Shown in pieces: positions 63,272 to 64,000 of a stretch of DNA of 64,000 bases. The DNA comes from Apostichopus japonicus (Eukaryota; Echinodermata; Holothuroidea; Aspidochirotida; Stichopodidae), in the NCBI RefSeq assembly GCF_037975245.1, contig NC_092572.1, positions 29,795,989 through 29,859,988 on the forward strand, in the 5' to 3' direction. Position 1 is the stretch's first letter. Each line of letters begins with the position of its first letter. The translations under genes and the position numbers were made by a program. Under the pieces are notes generated by a model. It had not been told where the DNA came from. It searched no databases and was given only the letters and a program-made list of their open reading frames with translations.

Positions 63272-63558
63272 CATATTGCTGTACAACATTTAACCATCAC
63301 CAATACCTCAGTACTGCTACTTATGATATAATCAGCGCAGGAACAAGTGTAAGTTAGACCAAATCGTGTAGGAAAATCGTCTTATATCACTACAGTTATT
63401 ATATAAACATACTCCTCTGCTTTCATTAATTAATTAGTTTTGAAGAGAGAGAAACACTAGTCTGAAGAATTAACAAATAAAACAAATAATAAAATCTTTC
63501 AAAATACATCGTTTACATGTTTTACTTGTGTACCATGAGCTAAAGATGTCATCACACT

Positions 63559-63640
63559 GTGTATATATGTATGTATGTATGGGTGTATGTATGTGTGGGT
63601 TTATGTGTGTGTGCATGTATTGATGTATGTATGTATAGAG
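63559..63640. repeat. (TATG)n/(TGTG)n microsatellite
   Basis: Interspersed TATGTATG and TGTGTG runs. Confidence 0.85.
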
Positions 63641-63900
63641 ATATCAAAAATTCCAATATGTTTGACAATAAATATGCTAAAATGGGCACCACCTTTATTC
63701 TTTGTAAGAAAGAAGACAATGTTTGGCATTGTCTGGGTCATTTACTATTTAAGGAAGTTGTACTACCATAAAGGTTCGCGTAGACATTTTCAAATTTGAA
63801 AAAAAAACGTTCCTTCATTGTATTGCAGTCGCCGGCCGGTACTTCCTATCAGTTAAATACAACGTCGTTTCACAAGAAAGGCATTCGTTAATTAGCAGAA

Positions 63901-63985
63901 TATAAGCAGGGCCTCGTTTTCGTAACTAAGAGAAACTGCCATAGAAATGGAGGATTGACGTTCTTTGCCTTCACCAAGTACAAAG
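63901..63985 (+). promoter_or_regulatory. Possible TATA promoter and 5' exon at the right edge
   Basis: TATAAGCAGG at 63901 would place a start near 63930. The sequence then reaches a donor CAAAG|GTATGT with GT at 63986. The only ATG in between (63946) closes after three codons, so the exon would be untranslated. Based on motif spacing alone. Confidence 0.15.
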
Positions 63986-64000
63986 GTATGTTTATTTTTT

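Overview
This is an AT-rich, gene-poor stretch of animal genome. It is eukaryotic: the one clear gene fragment is a spliced first exon with a consensus donor, there are no operons, and tandem arrays, microsatellites and dispersed repeats dominate. The kinase exon, the tRNA-derived SINEs, the many C/G homopolymers and the AAT-plus-TATAGCGC repeats suggest a marine invertebrate deuterostome. An echinoderm is my best guess, but that is an inference; no ribosomal or mitochondrial marker is present to settle it.

Layout. (1) 1-13.8 kb appears to be intron 1 of a salt-inducible-kinase (SIK) family gene on the minus strand. Its first coding exon is at 13800-13964, with a promoter-like flank up to about 14.07 kb. 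This interval holds a repeat with inverted ends, a short MITE-like element, a LINE reverse-transcriptase remnant, copies of dispersed families, and a striking excess of the 7-mer TACAGTA/TACTGTA. (2) 14.1-24.9 kb is repeat-rich: three copies of a 74-bp hairpin unit, a tRNA-derived SINE, about 1 kb of TCCTC pentanucleotide satellite, a compact CpG/CRE/E2F/E-box block near 22.4 kb that looks like a promoter with no visible gene, and an 84-bp minisatellite nested in a dispersed repeat. (3) 25-36 kb has further dispersed repeats, a second SINE copy in inverse orientation, scattered perfect CRE palindromes, and a heat-shock/CCAAT/TATA promoter-like block near 35 kb. (4) 35.9-45.2 kb carries three long minisatellites (41, about 47 and about 26 bp units), a repeat pair, and a tRNA-like sequence beside a GC-rich island. 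(5) 48.9 kb has an exon-sized fragment with an OTU cysteine-protease core motif. 49.6-50.3 kb is a tandem repeat family that also occurs inverted at 3.7-4.4 kb. (6) 51.7-57.7 kb is a roughly 2.9 kb segment present twice in direct order; copy 1 still has an open cysteine-rich reading frame that is broken in copy 2. (7) 57.7-64 kb is mostly featureless, with a possible minus-strand exon, an unassigned 134-codon frame, long TA microsatellites and a possible promoter/first exon at the right edge.

Only the SIK exon and the OTU fragment are recognised from their protein sequence. No complete protein-coding gene is visible. All repeat similarities and motif counts were judged by eye, so boundaries of diverged repeats are good to roughly 10-30 bases.
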